Made by a program: the position numbers and the translations under genes. Positions 37,100 to 47,478 of a stretch of 64,000 nt of DNA are shown here, in pieces. The stretch comes from Rhizobium leguminosarum. GTDB lineage: Bacteria; Pseudomonadota; Alphaproteobacteria; Rhizobiales; Rhizobiaceae. Each line of letters starts with the position of its first letter. Within the stretch, counting starts at the first letter, position 1. The notes below the pieces were generated by a model. That model saw only the letters and a program-made list of their open reading frames with translations, did no database searches and had not been told where the DNA came from. Location: contig NZ_MZMU01000001.1 of NCBI RefSeq assembly GCF_004123835.1, forward strand, positions 226,017 to 290,016, in the 5' to 3' direction.

Positions 37100-37882
37100 T
37101 TACTGCATGTACCAGCCATGGCTGACAACCAGTGACTGGCCGGTGAGAGCATTGGTCTCGAAACCGGCAAACAGCAGCGCCACTTCGGCGACATCGTCAA
37201 CCGTGGTAAACTGTGCATCCACAGTGCCGCCGAGCATTACCTTCTTGATGACCTCGTCTTCGGAAATTCCGAGTTCCTTTGCCTGTTCCGGAATTTGCTT
37301 GTCGACGAGCGTCGTCCGGACGAAGCCGGGGCAGATGACGTTGGCGCGCACGCCATCCGGTCCGCCTTCCTTGGCGACCACGCGAGCAAGGCCGAGCAAG
37401 CCGTGCTTGGCGGTGACGTAGGCCGATTTCAGCGGCGAAGCCTCATGCGAATGCACCGAGCCCATATAGATGATCGCGCCGCCCTTCTGCGCCTTCATAT
37501 GTGGAACGCAAGCCTTGGTGGTGAGGAACGCGCCATCGAGATGGATGGCGAGCATCTTCTTCCAGTCGGAAAAGGCGTAGTCCTCGATCTTGTTGACGAT
37601 CTGGATGCCGGCATAGGAGACGAGCACGTCCACCCGGCCCCACTTGGTTACGACGGCGGCGACGCCGGCATTCACGGCTTCCTCGCTGGTGACGTCCATC
37701 GCAAGACCGATCGCCTCGCCCGGGCCCGCAGCCGTCAGGTCCTTGGCCGCCGCTTCCGCCGCCTCGAGCTTCAGGTCGGCGATGACGACCTTGGCACCTT
37801 CCGAAACGTATTTTTTGGCGATCGCTAGCCCGATACCGCTGGCCGAGCCGGTGACGATGCAGACCTTGTCCCTGAGCTTCAT
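37100..37882 (-). CDS. bdhA: 3-hydroxybutyrate dehydrogenase
   Basis: A 260-residue short-chain dehydrogenase interconverting 3-hydroxybutyrate and acetoacetate with NAD. Visible: nucleotide loop TGSASGIG (12-19), SYAG in place of NNAG near 89-92, catalytic Ser in [10 protein letters not shown], and Tyr-x3-Lys in [11 protein letters not shown]-terminal [23 protein letters not shown] is the usual BdhA ending. ATG 37882 has AAGGAG directly upstream and lies 10 bp after the decarboxylase stop. Last gene of a three-gene operon for ketone-body or polyhydroxybutyrate metabolism. Confidence 0.9.
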   Translation of the reverse strand: MKLRDKVCIVTGSASGIGLAIAKKYVSEGAKVVIADLKLEAAEAAAKDLTAAGPGEAIGLAMDVTSEEAVNAGVAAVVTKWGRVDVLVSYAGIQIVNKIEDYAFSDWKKMLAIHLDGAFLTTKACVPHMKAQKGGAIIYMGSVHSHEASPLKSAYVTAKHGLLGLARVVAKEGGPDGVRANVICPGFVRTTLVDKQIPEQAKELGISEDEVIKKVMLGGTVDAQFTTVDDVAEVALLFAGFETNALTGQSLVVSHGWYMQ

Positions 37883-37892
37883 GGTTCGCTCC

Positions 37893-38633
37893 TTATTTTG
37901 CAAGATAATCATGGACCACTTCGCCGAGGCCCAGCGTCAGGTCCGAGAGAATATGGACGGCGGATTTGACCTCAAGCACCGGCAGGTCGGCGACCGGCGC
38001 CAGCGCGTGCGGAAACAGCGCCAGGGCGCCCGGTCCTTCCCACGCGCCCTTCACCGTCAGATCCTCCAGATAGTAGCGCACCAGTTCGCAGATGCGCGGT
38101 GTGCAATCGACATGTGGAATAATCTTCAGCATGAAATTCGGCTGCTTCAGGCTTTCGAGGATTTTCGCCTCGTCGAGTGACCGATGCTTGAAGCCCATCG
38201 TTGCGGTGGCGACGCGCTGACCGCCATAGTCGAGCGTGCCGACCAGCGCATCCTTGACGGATGTCAGCGATGGCTCGGCCAGTTTCTTCGGAAAGCCCCA
38301 GATTTCGCGTCCGCCGGCGATCGGCGCGTCGTCGTTGAGATACATGGAATGCACGTAACCGCCATGTACCCCTTGATAGGTCACCGGGATGACCTGGCCG
38401 GATTCGGTATAGTCGCCAAAGCCGGTCGAGTCCGGCATGCGGATGAATTCGTATTTCACCAGCGGCTCATCGAACTGCAGCGGTTCGGGCACGACCCGGC
38501 GCAGGGCCTCCGGATCGGTGCGATAGGTGATGATCATATATTCGCGATTGACGAACCGGTAAGGCCCTGGCGGGTAGGATGGACTGGTCAGCGGCATGGC
38601 AAAGGCATTGCGAACGACATCTTCAATTTTCAT
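37893..38633 (-). CDS. adc: Acetoacetate decarboxylase
   Basis: A 246-residue enzyme converting acetoacetate to acetone and CO2. The Schiff-base Lys is in [14 protein letters not shown] (the Clostridium enzyme has the same EIWGFPKK), and the substrate-pocket segments [15 protein letters not shown] and [21 protein letters not shown] are intact. Start ATG 38633 overlaps the patatin stop by 11 bp. Its substrate is the product of the following bdhA gene, so the operon links 3-hydroxybutyrate to acetoacetate breakdown. Confidence 0.9.
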   Translation of the reverse strand: MKIEDVVRNAFAMPLTSPSYPPGPYRFVNREYMIITYRTDPEALRRVVPEPLQFDEPLVKYEFIRMPDSTGFGDYTESGQVIPVTYQGVHGGYVHSMYLNDDAPIAGGREIWGFPKKLAEPSLTSVKDALVGTLDYGGQRVATATMGFKHRSLDEAKILESLKQPNFMLKIIPHVDCTPRICELVRYYLEDLTVKGAWEGPGALALFPHALAPVADLPVLEVKSAVHILSDLTLGLGEVVHDYLAK

Positions 38634-39759
38634 GGTTTTTCCCACGCAGGCGTTTCTCGGCAAGGTCGAAAATCCGTATCCCATTGGTCGGACGCGTTCG
38701 GTCGAGCCAATCTGGATGGTTCAGCGTCTCGACCACATCGTCATGGCCGGCCTTCCAGTGTTCCTCCACGGAGAGCCGCGAAAACTCATAGTCCTTAGAT
38801 CCGGTTTCATAGGCGGCATGCCGATAGATCAGGTGCACCATGGTCACGGCGCAATCATTGCCGATCTTTTCAAGGAGCCTCGCATCGGGATCGTCCTTCA
38901 GCTCAGGCGGCAGCTTTTCAGTCAGCCTCTTGGCCGCCATGCGCACCGACTGAAGCTTGCGGAACTGGTCGGTGTTGAGCCGCGTGCGGCTGGAAAAACG
39001 GATTTCCTTCTCTCGGGCATCGACGTCAAAGACATCCTTCGGCAGCACGCCCTTGGCGCTGAACAAATCGACCTGGAAGATGCAGAGATCTGTCTCCAAC
39101 TCGCTACCACCGAGAATGCGCTGCAGCGGCGTGTTGGAAACGATACCTCCATCCCAATAATAGCGGCCGTCGATCTCGACGGGCGCAAAACCCGGCGGCA
39201 ACGCCCCGGAGGCGGCCACGTGTTTGGGCGAAAAAGCACAATCGCGGTTGTCGAAATAATTGAAGTTGCCGCTAACGACATCGACAGCGCCGAGGCTGAG
39301 ACGGATGGCACCGGAATTGATCAAGTCGAAATCGACGAGACCGGCGAGGGTCTCCTGCAACGGCGCGGTGTCGTAAAGGCTGATCGCGGCCATCGGATCG
39401 CCCGGGATGTTCCATGGCGCAAAGACGCGCGGCGTGAAAAAGCCGGGAACGCCGGTCAAAGACCCCAGAAAAGCGGAGGATTCGTTGAACCATTTGCGCA
39501 TCGCATTGCCATTGCCGAGAAAATGGCCGGGCAGTCCGGACGAGACCCGATGCCAGAAGGTCCTTAGGTTATCGACACGCTGATCGACGGGGCTTCCGGC
39601 AATGATGGCTGAGTTGATCGAACCGATAGATATCCCGGCCAGCCAGTCGGGGCGGATGCCAGCCTCATGCAAAGCTTCGTAAGCGCCGGCCTGGTAGGCA
39701 CCCAGAGCACCACCGCCCTGAAACACCAGCACGGTTTTCTCTGTCGGAATAGTACTCAC
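38623..39759 (-). CDS. Patatin-like phospholipase/acyl hydrolase
   Basis: About 378 residues. N-terminal patatin domain: oxyanion loop [11 protein letters not shown] near 15-25, nucleophile elbow GISIGS (GxSxG), and catalytic Asp in [10 protein letters not shown]. The C-terminal third is of the DUF3734 type often found with this family. GTG 39759 is favoured (GAGG upstream); a TTG at 39795 is also in frame. First gene of the patatin-adc-bdhA operon. It may release acyl chains or hydroxy-acids that feed the pathway; no signal peptide, so probably cytosolic or membrane associated. Confidence 0.87.
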   Translation of the reverse strand: MSTIPTEKTVLVFQGGGALGAYQAGAYEALHEAGIRPDWLAGISIGSINSAIIAGSPVDQRVDNLRTFWHRVSSGLPGHFLGNGNAMRKWFNESSAFLGSLTGVPGFFTPRVFAPWNIPGDPMAAISLYDTAPLQETLAGLVDFDLINSGAIRLSLGAVDVVSGNFNYFDNRDCAFSPKHVAASGALPPGFAPVEIDGRYYWDGGIVSNTPLQRILGGSELETDLCIFQVDLFSAKGVLPKDVFDVDAREKEIRFSSRTRLNTDQFRKLQSVRMAAKRLTEKLPPELKDDPDARLLEKIGNDCAVTMVHLIYRHAAYETGSKDYEFSRLSVEEHWKAGHDDVVETLNHPDWLDRTRPTNGIRIFDLAEKRLRGKNHEN

Positions 39760-40337
39760 GGGACGCTTTTCCTCAAATGCTGCAGCTGCTAACAAATAAC
39801 ACAGAGAAGGCCATTGAGCTGCACAGGGCAGATTAAGTTTCAGTAATGCAGGAGGGCTTCTGAGTAATCGTATACTAAGTCATTTCAGAGACTTGCTAGT
39901 CAAATCGGCGCATTCTTCGCAACCATTGAGGCCTTTAGTTAGTCCTGCCGATAGCATCTTGCGATGCAACAAAATGTGACAACGCTGGCCATGCGGCTAT
40001 GTAGACTGCGAATTCACCCACGCCAGGCCAATCCTTCATTTCAGGCTTGCTACGCCGTTCGACCAGCGTCGTCAGCTGGTTCAATCAACGAAGTCTCGCT
40101 TCGAGACAGGAGCACTCTTATGTTCCATAATATCCGTTACGCCACATTGTGTGTAGCCGGATTGCTTGAAGTGCTCCGCAAGTCGCGTCTCAGCATGAAC
40201 TCACAATGTCGCATTTCTAACTGGCTGGCGACGTGCGCATCTAACCAGCTTTGACAACGACTGTTCCAAGCGCCTCGCACGCGTGACTCTATGTGGCTCC
40301 TATGGCATGTATTCCGCTCATGGGGCGATTAAACAGG
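39760..40337. other. Long intergenic region upstream of the patatin operon
   Basis: About 580 bp that is more A+T-rich than the flanking genes. No supported gene; a frame at 39964-40254 on the plus strand has no ribosome site or family signal. A small hairpin GCATC-TTGC-GATGC lies near 39954-39967. The left part should hold the operon promoter. Confidence 0.45.
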
Positions 40338-40766
40338 ATGAATGGTTGGCAGCGTCTATGGTTTGCAGGGACCATTTTATCGCTCATCGCCTTTGCTCTG
40401 ATTTATCCTGTCATCGAGCAGGGAAAGCTTCGGAACTTTAGCTACAGATGGGCGGTCGAGAAGGATTACAGAAATCCGGCCTGCTCCCACTTTGTAGATC
40501 AGCCTTTCGAACGGCTCCAAGAGCCACCGTATGGCGACGGCGGCACTTGTTGGCACATATACACATCTCGCCGTTACGCTGATAGCCATGAAGGCTTCAA
40601 AGACTATGCAGCTTGGGTCTCAAATGATGATCGGACTTACTGGCTGAATGTGTTGGCGTTCTGCGGAATCATGGCGCTAGTCGTTCTTTTCTTTTCAGCG
40701 CTTGTTTATGGCTTTGGCAAAACTATTGGCTGGATCGTAACAGGCTTCAAACAGCCAAGGGTTTAG
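40338..40766 (+). CDS. Hypothetical two-helix membrane protein
   Basis: About 142 residues beginning MNGWQRLWFAGTILSLIAFA, a pattern seen at the start of several small bacterial membrane proteins (GWQRLW followed by a first helix). A middle soluble region of ~70 residues has two Cys and an aromatic-rich segment (CSHFVDQPFERLQEPPYGDGGTCWHIY), and a second helix WLNVLAFCGIMALVVLFFSALVYGF is near the end. ATG 40338 has only AACAGG before it; codons at 40302 and 40320 are alternatives. Function unknown. It lies at the left edge of the polysaccharide region. Confidence 0.6.
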   Translation: MNGWQRLWFAGTILSLIAFALIYPVIEQGKLRNFSYRWAVEKDYRNPACSHFVDQPFERLQEPPYGDGGTCWHIYTSRRYADSHEGFKDYAAWVSNDDRTYWLNVLAFCGIMALVVLFFSALVYGFGKTIGWIVTGFKQPRV

Positions 40767-40971
40767 GGGCGTGAAGCCGTGCGCTCGGTCGATGCCGGCA
40801 TGGTTTTTGTAACCGAGCATCGGAATAGCAATGTCATGCTGCCTGGTCGCGGCTGGTGTCGGAGTTTCCGTGGGCTGCTTCGCCTTGGAATACTTCACCG
40901 TCCAACGCGCGTACACGCGGCTTCGGCGGTGTGTCTCTTGGGCCGCTACGTGCCGACTCAGGGTAGCCGGA

Positions 40972-42450
40972 TTACGCGGGCGTTCGAAATTCTCCGCGCC
41001 GAACGAACTGGAGCAAATCCAACGCTTCGCGTTCGGGACCTGCAGGCTTGCCGCTTGCCAGCCAAAGTACGAAGCTTGCCCCGAAATAGCCGATCCCGCC
41101 GATTGGTATCATGATCGCCAGTTGCAGGGACTCTGACCTGTCGGTGATCATGAGGCCGACGCCCCAGACACAGCCAGCCATAACCAGCGCGGCGACGATC
41201 GAACGCCAGCAGGCGAGAAGCTGAGCCCTCACTGACACGCCGGTGAGACGCCTCGCCAGGAAGACATACATCAGGATGCCGATCGCGGCGCTGATGCATC
41301 GCGCGAACAGAAGACCAACCAGCCCACCCCAGACCAGGCCGGCGAAAATCAGGGGAAAGCGGACGAAGATGAAAGCGAGGTCTAGCTGAAACAGCGACCG
41401 CGTGCAGCCGAGGCCCATTGCCAAGGGAGTCACCGGCATTTTAAAGGCGATGATGGCGAAGACCGCGCCTAACACCTGAGCCACCAGCGCGGCCGAGGAC
41501 CACGCCGGGCCAAGGACCATGCTGACGAAGGGCTCGGCAACCAGCGCGAACCCAATGCCTACCGGCAGCGCCGCCGCAACAAGCAGGCCTTGGGATCGAA
41601 GGAATGCATGCCGCAGGCGTTCAGGATCGTCCTGAAGCCGTGCAAAGACTGGGAAGAGCAAGCCTGCGATCGGCGCCGTCGTTTCACGCACTGGCAGCGA
41701 GGCAAGCTTGTCGCCTACGGTGTACTGGCCGAGAGGGCCGGCGCCTAGCATGGCGCCAAGCGCAAGCTGGTCGGCGCGCCAGTTGAGCTCATTGAGGCCG
41801 GAGCTGAGCGCCACCCACCCGGAGAACGAGAACAGATTTCTCCAGTGAGCAAACGAAATGCGCGGCAAATAAGGAAGCAGGACGTACGACATGATCACAC
41901 CGGCCACCTGCGAGGCGAGCGTGCCGATCACGAGCGCCCAGTAGCTGCGAAAAATCAGGGCGATGACGACGGCGACGACCACGCCAACCACCCTGTTGAT
42001 CAGGTCGATGAATATCTCTTGGTGAAAGGAAAGGCGCCGCCGGAAGTCCACAAGCCGGGGGTTCACGAGGCCGCTGATCAGCGCGCCGCCTCCAAGCGCG
42101 AAGAATATGCCGATCAGACGGTCGTCCTGATAGGACCATGCGACGGGATAACCTGCGCTAACCAGCAGGACGGCGATCGCCGCCGCGCGCAGCATGTTCA
42201 GCGTCCAGGCCGTATTGTAATGTTCTCGCTGCGGGCTCTTGTGCTGGATGAGGGCCGAACTGAGCGAAAGTTCGGTTATGGCCGCGATGATCGAAAGGAC
42301 GATAGTCGCGAGGGTCACTAGGCCGAAATCGGCAGGTGATAGCATTCGAGCCAGTGCCAGCATGCTAGCCACGCCCAGAAGATTTGAGACGACGCGTCCG
42401 CCGGCGGTCCACATTGCCCCGACACTCAGCTGTTTGCGTACACCTTCCAA
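40972..42450 (-). CDS. Wzx-like polysaccharide flippase
   Basis: A 492-residue polytopic membrane protein of the MOP/polysaccharide transporter superfamily (Wzx/ExoT type) that moves lipid-linked oligosaccharide across the inner membrane. Start KQLSVGAMWTAGGRVVSNLLGV and the LARMLSPADFGLVTLA block are typical of the family. About 12-14 hydrophobic segments are visible. The downstream pyruvyl transferase and methyltransferase genes are on the same strand. A second, broken flippase gene lies at 49745-50216, so this may be the working copy. Confidence 0.87.
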   Translation of the reverse strand: MEGVRKQLSVGAMWTAGGRVVSNLLGVASMLALARMLSPADFGLVTLATIVLSIIAAITELSLSSALIQHKSPQREHYNTAWTLNMLRAAAIAVLLVSAGYPVAWSYQDDRLIGIFFALGGGALISGLVNPRLVDFRRRLSFHQEIFIDLINRVVGVVVAVVIALIFRSYWALVIGTLASQVAGVIMSYVLLPYLPRISFAHWRNLFSFSGWVALSSGLNELNWRADQLALGAMLGAGPLGQYTVGDKLASLPVRETTAPIAGLLFPVFARLQDDPERLRHAFLRSQGLLVAAALPVGIGFALVAEPFVSMVLGPAWSSAALVAQVLGAVFAIIAFKMPVTPLAMGLGCTRSLFQLDLAFIFVRFPLIFAGLVWGGLVGLLFARCISAAIGILMYVFLARRLTGVSVRAQLLACWRSIVAALVMAGCVWGVGLMITDRSESLQLAIMIPIGGIGYFGASFVLWLASGKPAGPEREALDLLQFVRRGEFRTPA

Positions 42451-42728
42451 CGTTGTTTCCTCGCTTACGCTTACAGTGCTAATGCGGTGCAGTTCTCGTG
42501 AGAAATATTCATCGGGCCGTGGTGTCCAGCTATGTCTTGCTGGAGGTATAAGACGAACGAAAGGTCAGGTACATCGCAACCCTGACGGCTGAGGCAGAAG
42601 AAACAGCGAAGCCAAAATCCCAGGGCCAGGCAAGTACTCACTGGATCGGTCGCAGCCTCACTGAAGAGCTGAAAAATGTTGATCTGATTCATCGCAAGAG
42701 CATGTCAGTCGCTTTCTTCAACAGCCTG

Positions 42729-43757
42729 CTAGACCGGGGTGCTCCGGGCGACGGTACGCGCAATCTCAAGGGCTTCCTCATATGTGTCGGCCCAGTGGAC
42801 GGTGCTGTAGTTCCGACCTGTGTACTCGTACACAGCGCGGTTCTTGCCGAAGCGGTCGGGCAGCAGCACGCTGTGCTGCGAACGCAGGGCGCAGAGAATG
42901 TGTGGGTGCATGCGGTCAGTAACCAGCACCTTACCGGTATCCAGCCTGCGGTTGCCGCTCGCGAGCACGTAGCGCGCAAAGCGATCGTAGCTGCCGGCAA
43001 TCTGCCTATTGACGATCGAACGGAGCGTTGGCGCCAGTGTGCGGACGCGGGAGAAGAAGCGCCCTGGAAACAGGATCCGCATGCCCGCGGGATCATAGTG
43101 CGTCCAGTCGAACACTTCGACGTCACTTGGCGCAAGGGATCCGACGCCCTCGATATCGTCGCGGGCGAGCCAGATGACATCGTGATCAGGCGCGGCGTGC
43201 CTTGGCTGCGGCGGGAGGAGCAGCGCGGAATCGTGGACCGTCTCCACATGGACGTTGCCGGGGAATACGTTGCGCGCTGACTCAGCGCTGACCGGGTCCC
43301 TGGCCAAAAGTACAGCATTGCGATGATTTCCGAAGATCGTGCGCGCCTCGCGGCGGTCCTCGTCGTCGACGAACAGCATGGTCGACGGCAGCGACACGAG
43401 GCGATTATTGGGGCACGCCTCGGCGACGATGCGCTTGACCTCTGCGTGGCGCGGCCATAGGCGCGAGACCGTGACCCCGCCCGAGAAGAGTATCGTGCCG
43501 TCCCCGACAGCGCGAATCATTTGCTGAAGATCGAAGTTGTGCCCATGCGCCGTATAGGCGATGGGCGCATTACGTTGCTTCAAATAGTCCATGGCGGCCA
43601 CCCACATCATGTGGTTGCCGACATTGAAGTCGAACGGGAACTGCAGAAGCGCTACAGGCTGGCATTCGGGGATGTATCGGTCGAGACACTCGCGAATCGC
43701 TCGCGCCTGCTGCGCCTTTTGCGCCGCGTCTTCAGTCGAAAGTGCTGTACCGGTCAT
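42729..43757 (-). CDS. Polysaccharide pyruvyl transferase family protein
   Basis: A 342-residue protein of the PS_pyruv_trans family, which transfers pyruvate from PEP onto a sugar of a surface polysaccharide as a ketal. Features: FPFDFNVGNHMMWVAAMDYL near residue 40 (the N-x-G-N motif), SGGVTVSRLWP, LPSTMLF, and the C-terminal TDRMHPHILCALRSQHSVLLPD signature. Pyruvylation adds negative charge to rhizobial exopolysaccharides. Cytosolic or membrane associated. Confidence 0.87.
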   Translation of the reverse strand: MTGTALSTEDAAQKAQQARAIRECLDRYIPECQPVALLQFPFDFNVGNHMMWVAAMDYLKQRNAPIAYTAHGHNFDLQQMIRAVGDGTILFSGGVTVSRLWPRHAEVKRIVAEACPNNRLVSLPSTMLFVDDEDRREARTIFGNHRNAVLLARDPVSAESARNVFPGNVHVETVHDSALLLPPQPRHAAPDHDVIWLARDDIEGVGSLAPSDVEVFDWTHYDPAGMRILFPGRFFSRVRTLAPTLRSIVNRQIAGSYDRFARYVLASGNRRLDTGKVLVTDRMHPHILCALRSQHSVLLPDRFGKNRAVYEYTGRNYSTVHWADTYEEALEIARTVARSTPV

Positions 43758-44037
43758 GTGCGCCTACCCTCGATCACGCACTGCCGCGATTGGCGAATGC
43801 TGGAACCTGTCTTTGCTAGCGCCCTACCAGGTGACAAACCGGCGCACGCCCTCTTGGACACTGTCATCCGCACCGCGCTGGAGGAGCCCTTACAGGCCCC
43901 CGAGCGAAGTGAAGCCAATGATTGCTGGTCTTGCGTCTTGGATCTTTGGCGCCGCGGTAGGCATCGATTCTCGAAGTCCTTGCTGTGTCTAGTGCAGGAG
44001 GTGCCGTCCCAAAAATGTCTTCTTGGACGGAGAAGGT

Positions 44038-44784
44038 TCAGTGCGTTCGGGTCACAAGCATGTGTCCAGCCGAGAGGTCAAAGTCCAGTCCCTCTCGTCC
44101 TGCGCGAGAGAAGTAATCGTCTGCCGCCTTTCGGCACCCAGACCAATCCGAATAGGCGTGAAGTGCGACAGCGCCGCCGACGATGAGATGAGGCATAACC
44201 CGCTCTAGACAGGCGCCGACAGGCTCGTACCAATCAACATCGATATGGGCCAAAGCGACCGGCTCGGCGACTGTAAGCGTGTCTTGCACCTTACCCTTTA
44301 TCAGTTGGACGTTGTTGGACTCGACGGGATAACCAAACCTAGCGAAGTTGTTCGTCACCGTCGCCATCAGGTCATCATCATAGAGATAGTATTGCTCGCC
44401 TCCAAGGCCGACGGCTTCGCCGGCAGTGATTTCAGCGTACCGAGCTTTCATGTCGTCGCCATCGTGCTCCGAAGGCGGAGGGAGCATCTCGAACAGGTCG
44501 TACACGCGCATAGCGCGCTGAGGCGACTTGGCGGAACACATGAGAATTGCTGAACCGCCGCGCGCACAACCTGCCTCAATGATCAACGCTCCGCTCGGGG
44601 CGGTACGACGCACTACCTCAAGCAATTGATGAAGTTGACGATCAGTCGTGTAAGAAAGGTGTTCGGCGCGCACCCTTGACCAAACCTGTCGAACGGTCCT
44701 TGGGTAGGCGGTCCGACGGGCGCGTTCCAAAAGCGCGTTGAGGCGCCAACGCGCCCCACGCGCAACTCTATGTACTGCTTTCAT
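44038..44784 (-). CDS. SAM-dependent methyltransferase, TylF/MycF-like
   Basis: About 248 residues. A Rossmann methyltransferase core is seen: ALIIEAGCARGGSAIL (SAM-binding motif I), VYDLFEMLPPP (motif II acidic residue), and the metal/catalytic region LAHIDVDWYEPVGACLERVMPHL with GGAVALHAYSDWSGCRKAADDYF. These match the TylF/MycF macrocin O-methyltransferase family, here probably methylating a sugar of the polysaccharide. ATG 44784 has a G-rich site upstream; a TTG at 44805 is in frame. Confidence 0.8.
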   Translation of the reverse strand: MKAVHRVARGARWRLNALLERARRTAYPRTVRQVWSRVRAEHLSYTTDRQLHQLLEVVRRTAPSGALIIEAGCARGGSAILMCSAKSPQRAMRVYDLFEMLPPPSEHDGDDMKARYAEITAGEAVGLGGEQYYLYDDDLMATVTNNFARFGYPVESNNVQLIKGKVQDTLTVAEPVALAHIDVDWYEPVGACLERVMPHLIVGGAVALHAYSDWSGCRKAADDYFSRAGREGLDFDLSAGHMLVTRTH

Positions 44785-44996
44785 AACGCCCCCATCTCCC
44801 CGCAACAGCGTCCGCCTCGGCGAAGCCTTACTGAACTCCCTACGACTCCCCTTGGCGGGGAAGCCCGCTAGCGTCGTGTCTTGCCCTTCTCATCGACGTA
44901 CTCGTCATTGGCAAAGCTGATCTGTTTTCATGATACGATCATCTCTGGTCCTCACTCGCATACCTTCAAAGCGTTGACGGATAACTTGGCGGTTCA

Positions 44997-46883
44997 TCAG
45001 GACAAAGTAAGCCAAGAGGAGGGGGTCTGCGGTCTTACATCCATTTCGGAAAAAAGATTGACCGTCATCTGCTGCGCGCGGCTATCTACGCATGGCATAT
45101 TCCTTATCGGAACAGTAACTACTAGAGACACCAAACCCTTTATCCAGTTCTTTATTCTTCTCCGCCAACTTCTCGTGAGCTGAGGCGGTTGGAAAGCCCA
45201 ACTGTTGTCTAAGCCCCATACCCATTGAATTGATCCAGTCGAAAACACTCGCGCTCCACTCACTGCTCTGTAACAGATAGCATGGGAGATATTTGGACGT
45301 GTGCCACCTGGCAGTGGTGGTAGAATTTCGTTGGCACGTGTAGAGGATTTCGAAAGAATGACGAGTCCGTCGGGAGATTCTTCGTTGTCTAGAACCGCAT
45401 CCCATTCGTACCCGACCAGTCCCTTCAGCCTATCGCCGTTTCTTAAACCTGTGTGCGCGTAGATAGGGTCAGCAGCATTAGAAACGATGAAATCAAACCC
45501 CTCATAGATGCTACCTTGATCGGATACATAGCCCACCCCCATCAGTGCATTCTCCGGTCTATTGACCTCCTTAGAGCGAAACAGTGAAGTTGACGCAGGA
45601 GGATCTAGCTGAGCCACCGGATCGAGAGATAGGCCGGCGCCAATACCCGATGAATCCTTGTATATGGTAACAACGCGGCTCGACTGCCCCCGGCTTGAGC
45701 AGTCGAACCGAACCTGCCAATAAGCAGTATTAGCAGAGTAAAACGCGAGATGAATACCATTATCGCGCGCCAACTCAACTCGATCACGCTGTTCCATCGA
45801 CCAATACTCATCATGACCAACCGAAAGAAATATTCTGTGCGAAAGAATTTGTAAAGGGTTTCTGTGAACATCCACATTGGTGTAATAGGATATGTCGTAA
45901 CCCTGCGACTCCAACCAGCGGACCATGTTGTACTCCCAAGTGAGCATATTATTACAATTGAAACCATCAGTATTGCTGAATCCGAGATGGGTGGCATCAT
46001 AGGGGCGATCAAAGCTTATCTGGTATGCTCTTGTGTTACTGGTGCTATTAGCATCATATACACTGAAGCCGCCGAATATGTTATACGCTTGAGCAGTCGT
46101 TACTGCATCCTGAAAGCCTATGTCGCTGGGGTGATTGTCTTTGCGCAGAACAAACGGGACAAGCGACTGTTTGCCGCTTCTGCAATCAGTTAACTTGATA
46201 ACATAAAGTCCGCTTGTCCAAGCTGCAGATGTTTTCAGTTCATACGATACGTCCCATAGGCATTCGATCAAACGCGTGCCAGGATTGGTCATGGTGGGGC
46301 TTGATTGAGTTAATCCGTCTAGACCGAGCGCGCTGGCTATAAGTCGACCGCCTGCACCGCCGTAGTAGCCAAGGCGATAGACCTCAAGATTATATTGTCC
46401 AGCGGAAGACAAGGAAACCTTTAGGTTCAAGGGGTCCCCTGCATTTATACTTGTTGCATCCGCATAAGCCTCGATCTCGTGGTTCGTCGCCAAATTTGTA
46501 ATCTTCCAATCAGTTGTGCCGGCATTTAGATTTTCGATTACAATTGAGTTTTGAGAGTCCACTCTGATGCCCTTACTGGTGAAGTTGTTAAGGCCCTCGG
46601 TCGTGGATACGACTGCTAGAGCTCGGATTTGGCTGCCAAGAAGACCCGAAGGTATTCTGATGCGAGCACTCGTCTCTCCGGCAATATTCGTCCATGCCCC
46701 GTCAACTTCTTGCTGCCAACCGTAAGCCGCCTCCTTCTCAGGACTTTGGCCGCATTCATTGAAAACATTTGCGGTCAGCGTATTTCCAACAGTGGCGCTC
46801 CCTCTAAGGAGAACATAATAGGTGTGTTCCTCGTTCGACGAAGTGGGTATCTTTTGCGCGCCACTCTTGACACTGCCTTGCAT
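44997..46883 (-). CDS. N,N-dimethylformamidase beta-subunit-like protein
   Basis: A 628-residue protein visibly richer in A+T than its neighbours. Residues ~1-115 look like Ig-like beta repeats (YYVLLRGSATVGNTLTAN; TNIAGETSARIRIPSGLLG). The central and C-terminal part matches the N,N-dimethylformamidase large-subunit-like family: LEVYRLGYYGGAGGRLI, FGGFSVYDANS, LTWEYNMVRWLESQGYDISYYTNVD and the key block LSVGHDEYWSMEQRD. No signal peptide or small-subunit gene is seen, so a true dimethylformamidase is doubtful. The family also occurs as large secreted or surface proteins in polysaccharide loci. Probably acquired by transfer. Confidence 0.75.
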   Translation of the reverse strand: MQGSVKSGAQKIPTSSNEEHTYYVLLRGSATVGNTLTANVFNECGQSPEKEAAYGWQQEVDGAWTNIAGETSARIRIPSGLLGSQIRALAVVSTTEGLNNFTSKGIRVDSQNSIVIENLNAGTTDWKITNLATNHEIEAYADATSINAGDPLNLKVSLSSAGQYNLEVYRLGYYGGAGGRLIASALGLDGLTQSSPTMTNPGTRLIECLWDVSYELKTSAAWTSGLYVIKLTDCRSGKQSLVPFVLRKDNHPSDIGFQDAVTTAQAYNIFGGFSVYDANSTSNTRAYQISFDRPYDATHLGFSNTDGFNCNNMLTWEYNMVRWLESQGYDISYYTNVDVHRNPLQILSHRIFLSVGHDEYWSMEQRDRVELARDNGIHLAFYSANTAYWQVRFDCSSRGQSSRVVTIYKDSSGIGAGLSLDPVAQLDPPASTSLFRSKEVNRPENALMGVGYVSDQGSIYEGFDFIVSNAADPIYAHTGLRNGDRLKGLVGYEWDAVLDNEESPDGLVILSKSSTRANEILPPLPGGTRPNISHAICYRAVSGARVFSTGSIQWVWGLDNSWAFQPPQLTRSWRRRIKNWIKGLVSLVVTVPIRNMPCVDSRAQQMTVNLFSEMDVRPQTPSSWLTLS

Positions 46884-47174
46884 GGGTCCCCCTGACCGTT
46901 ATCCCACATTGGTACGTAGTGATTATTTATTCGCTGGGCGTGGCCGCGTTTCGGGAGCCTATAATTTCAGAGCCTTCCGATGACAGTACGAAACCAGCGT
47001 TCTGCAACGATCTATCGAGAAGTTTTATAGAGCCTTAGTAGGTTTCCCTCAACGGCCAATTGGCCCGACTTAGACCGCTTTTCGGCTACGTAGCGGGGGC
47101 TATCACTGCCCGTTTGATTGCGTCGGCGCGGCCATTCATCCTCCAATTGAAGGTTTGCTGATTCGCTCTTCCTG
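46884..47174. other. A+T-richer spacer left of an IS remnant
   Basis: About 290 bp with no supported gene, between the dimethylformamidase-like gene start and the left end of an IS3-family remnant. It should include the promoter of the minus-strand gene. No other structure seen. Confidence 0.4.
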
Positions 47175-47478
47175 TGAACTGCCCCCATTTTCGACCAGAC
47201 AGTCGGCATAAGCAGAAAGGCTCAAGCACAGGCTTATGTCCAACGAACCTGTCGTCGGCAATTCCGAGGTCAAGAAGCTCGAAGAGCGGGTGCGTGAGCT
47301 GGAACGCATGCTCGGCCGCAAGACGCTGGAGGCCGAGATCCTCCGCGAGGCCATTTCCAAAGCCCAGACAACAAAACAGATATCGCGGCCAATCTTGTTG
47401 CCGAAGGAGGTTCCCGATGAAGACACTTCACGCGACGAGCTGCGGCCGGAAGACCACATCGGCATAGTAGTTCGCTGA
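47175..47478 (+). mobile_element. IS3-family (IS2-like) remnant: left end plus orfA fragment
   Basis: TGAACTGCCCCCA at 47175 onward, then TTTTCGACCAGACA, resembles the terminal inverted repeat of IS2-group elements. It is followed at 47236 by an 80-codon frame whose first half (VKKLEERVRELERMLGRKTL, then EAEILREAISKAQ) is the C-terminal leucine-zipper region of IS3/IS2 OrfA; the rest (RPILLPKEVPDED) drifts from the family. The N-terminal HTH part of OrfA and all of OrfB are missing, and no right end was found. Confidence 0.7.

Noticed and set aside
39964..40254. Small plus-strand frame in the patatin upstream region
   Set aside because: No ribosome binding site, no hydrophobic or domain pattern, and skewed composition.
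40779..41136. Small frames between the two-helix protein and the flippase
   Set aside because: They overlap the flippase 3' end in antisense or lack start signals; one hydrophobic stretch is not enough to call a gene.
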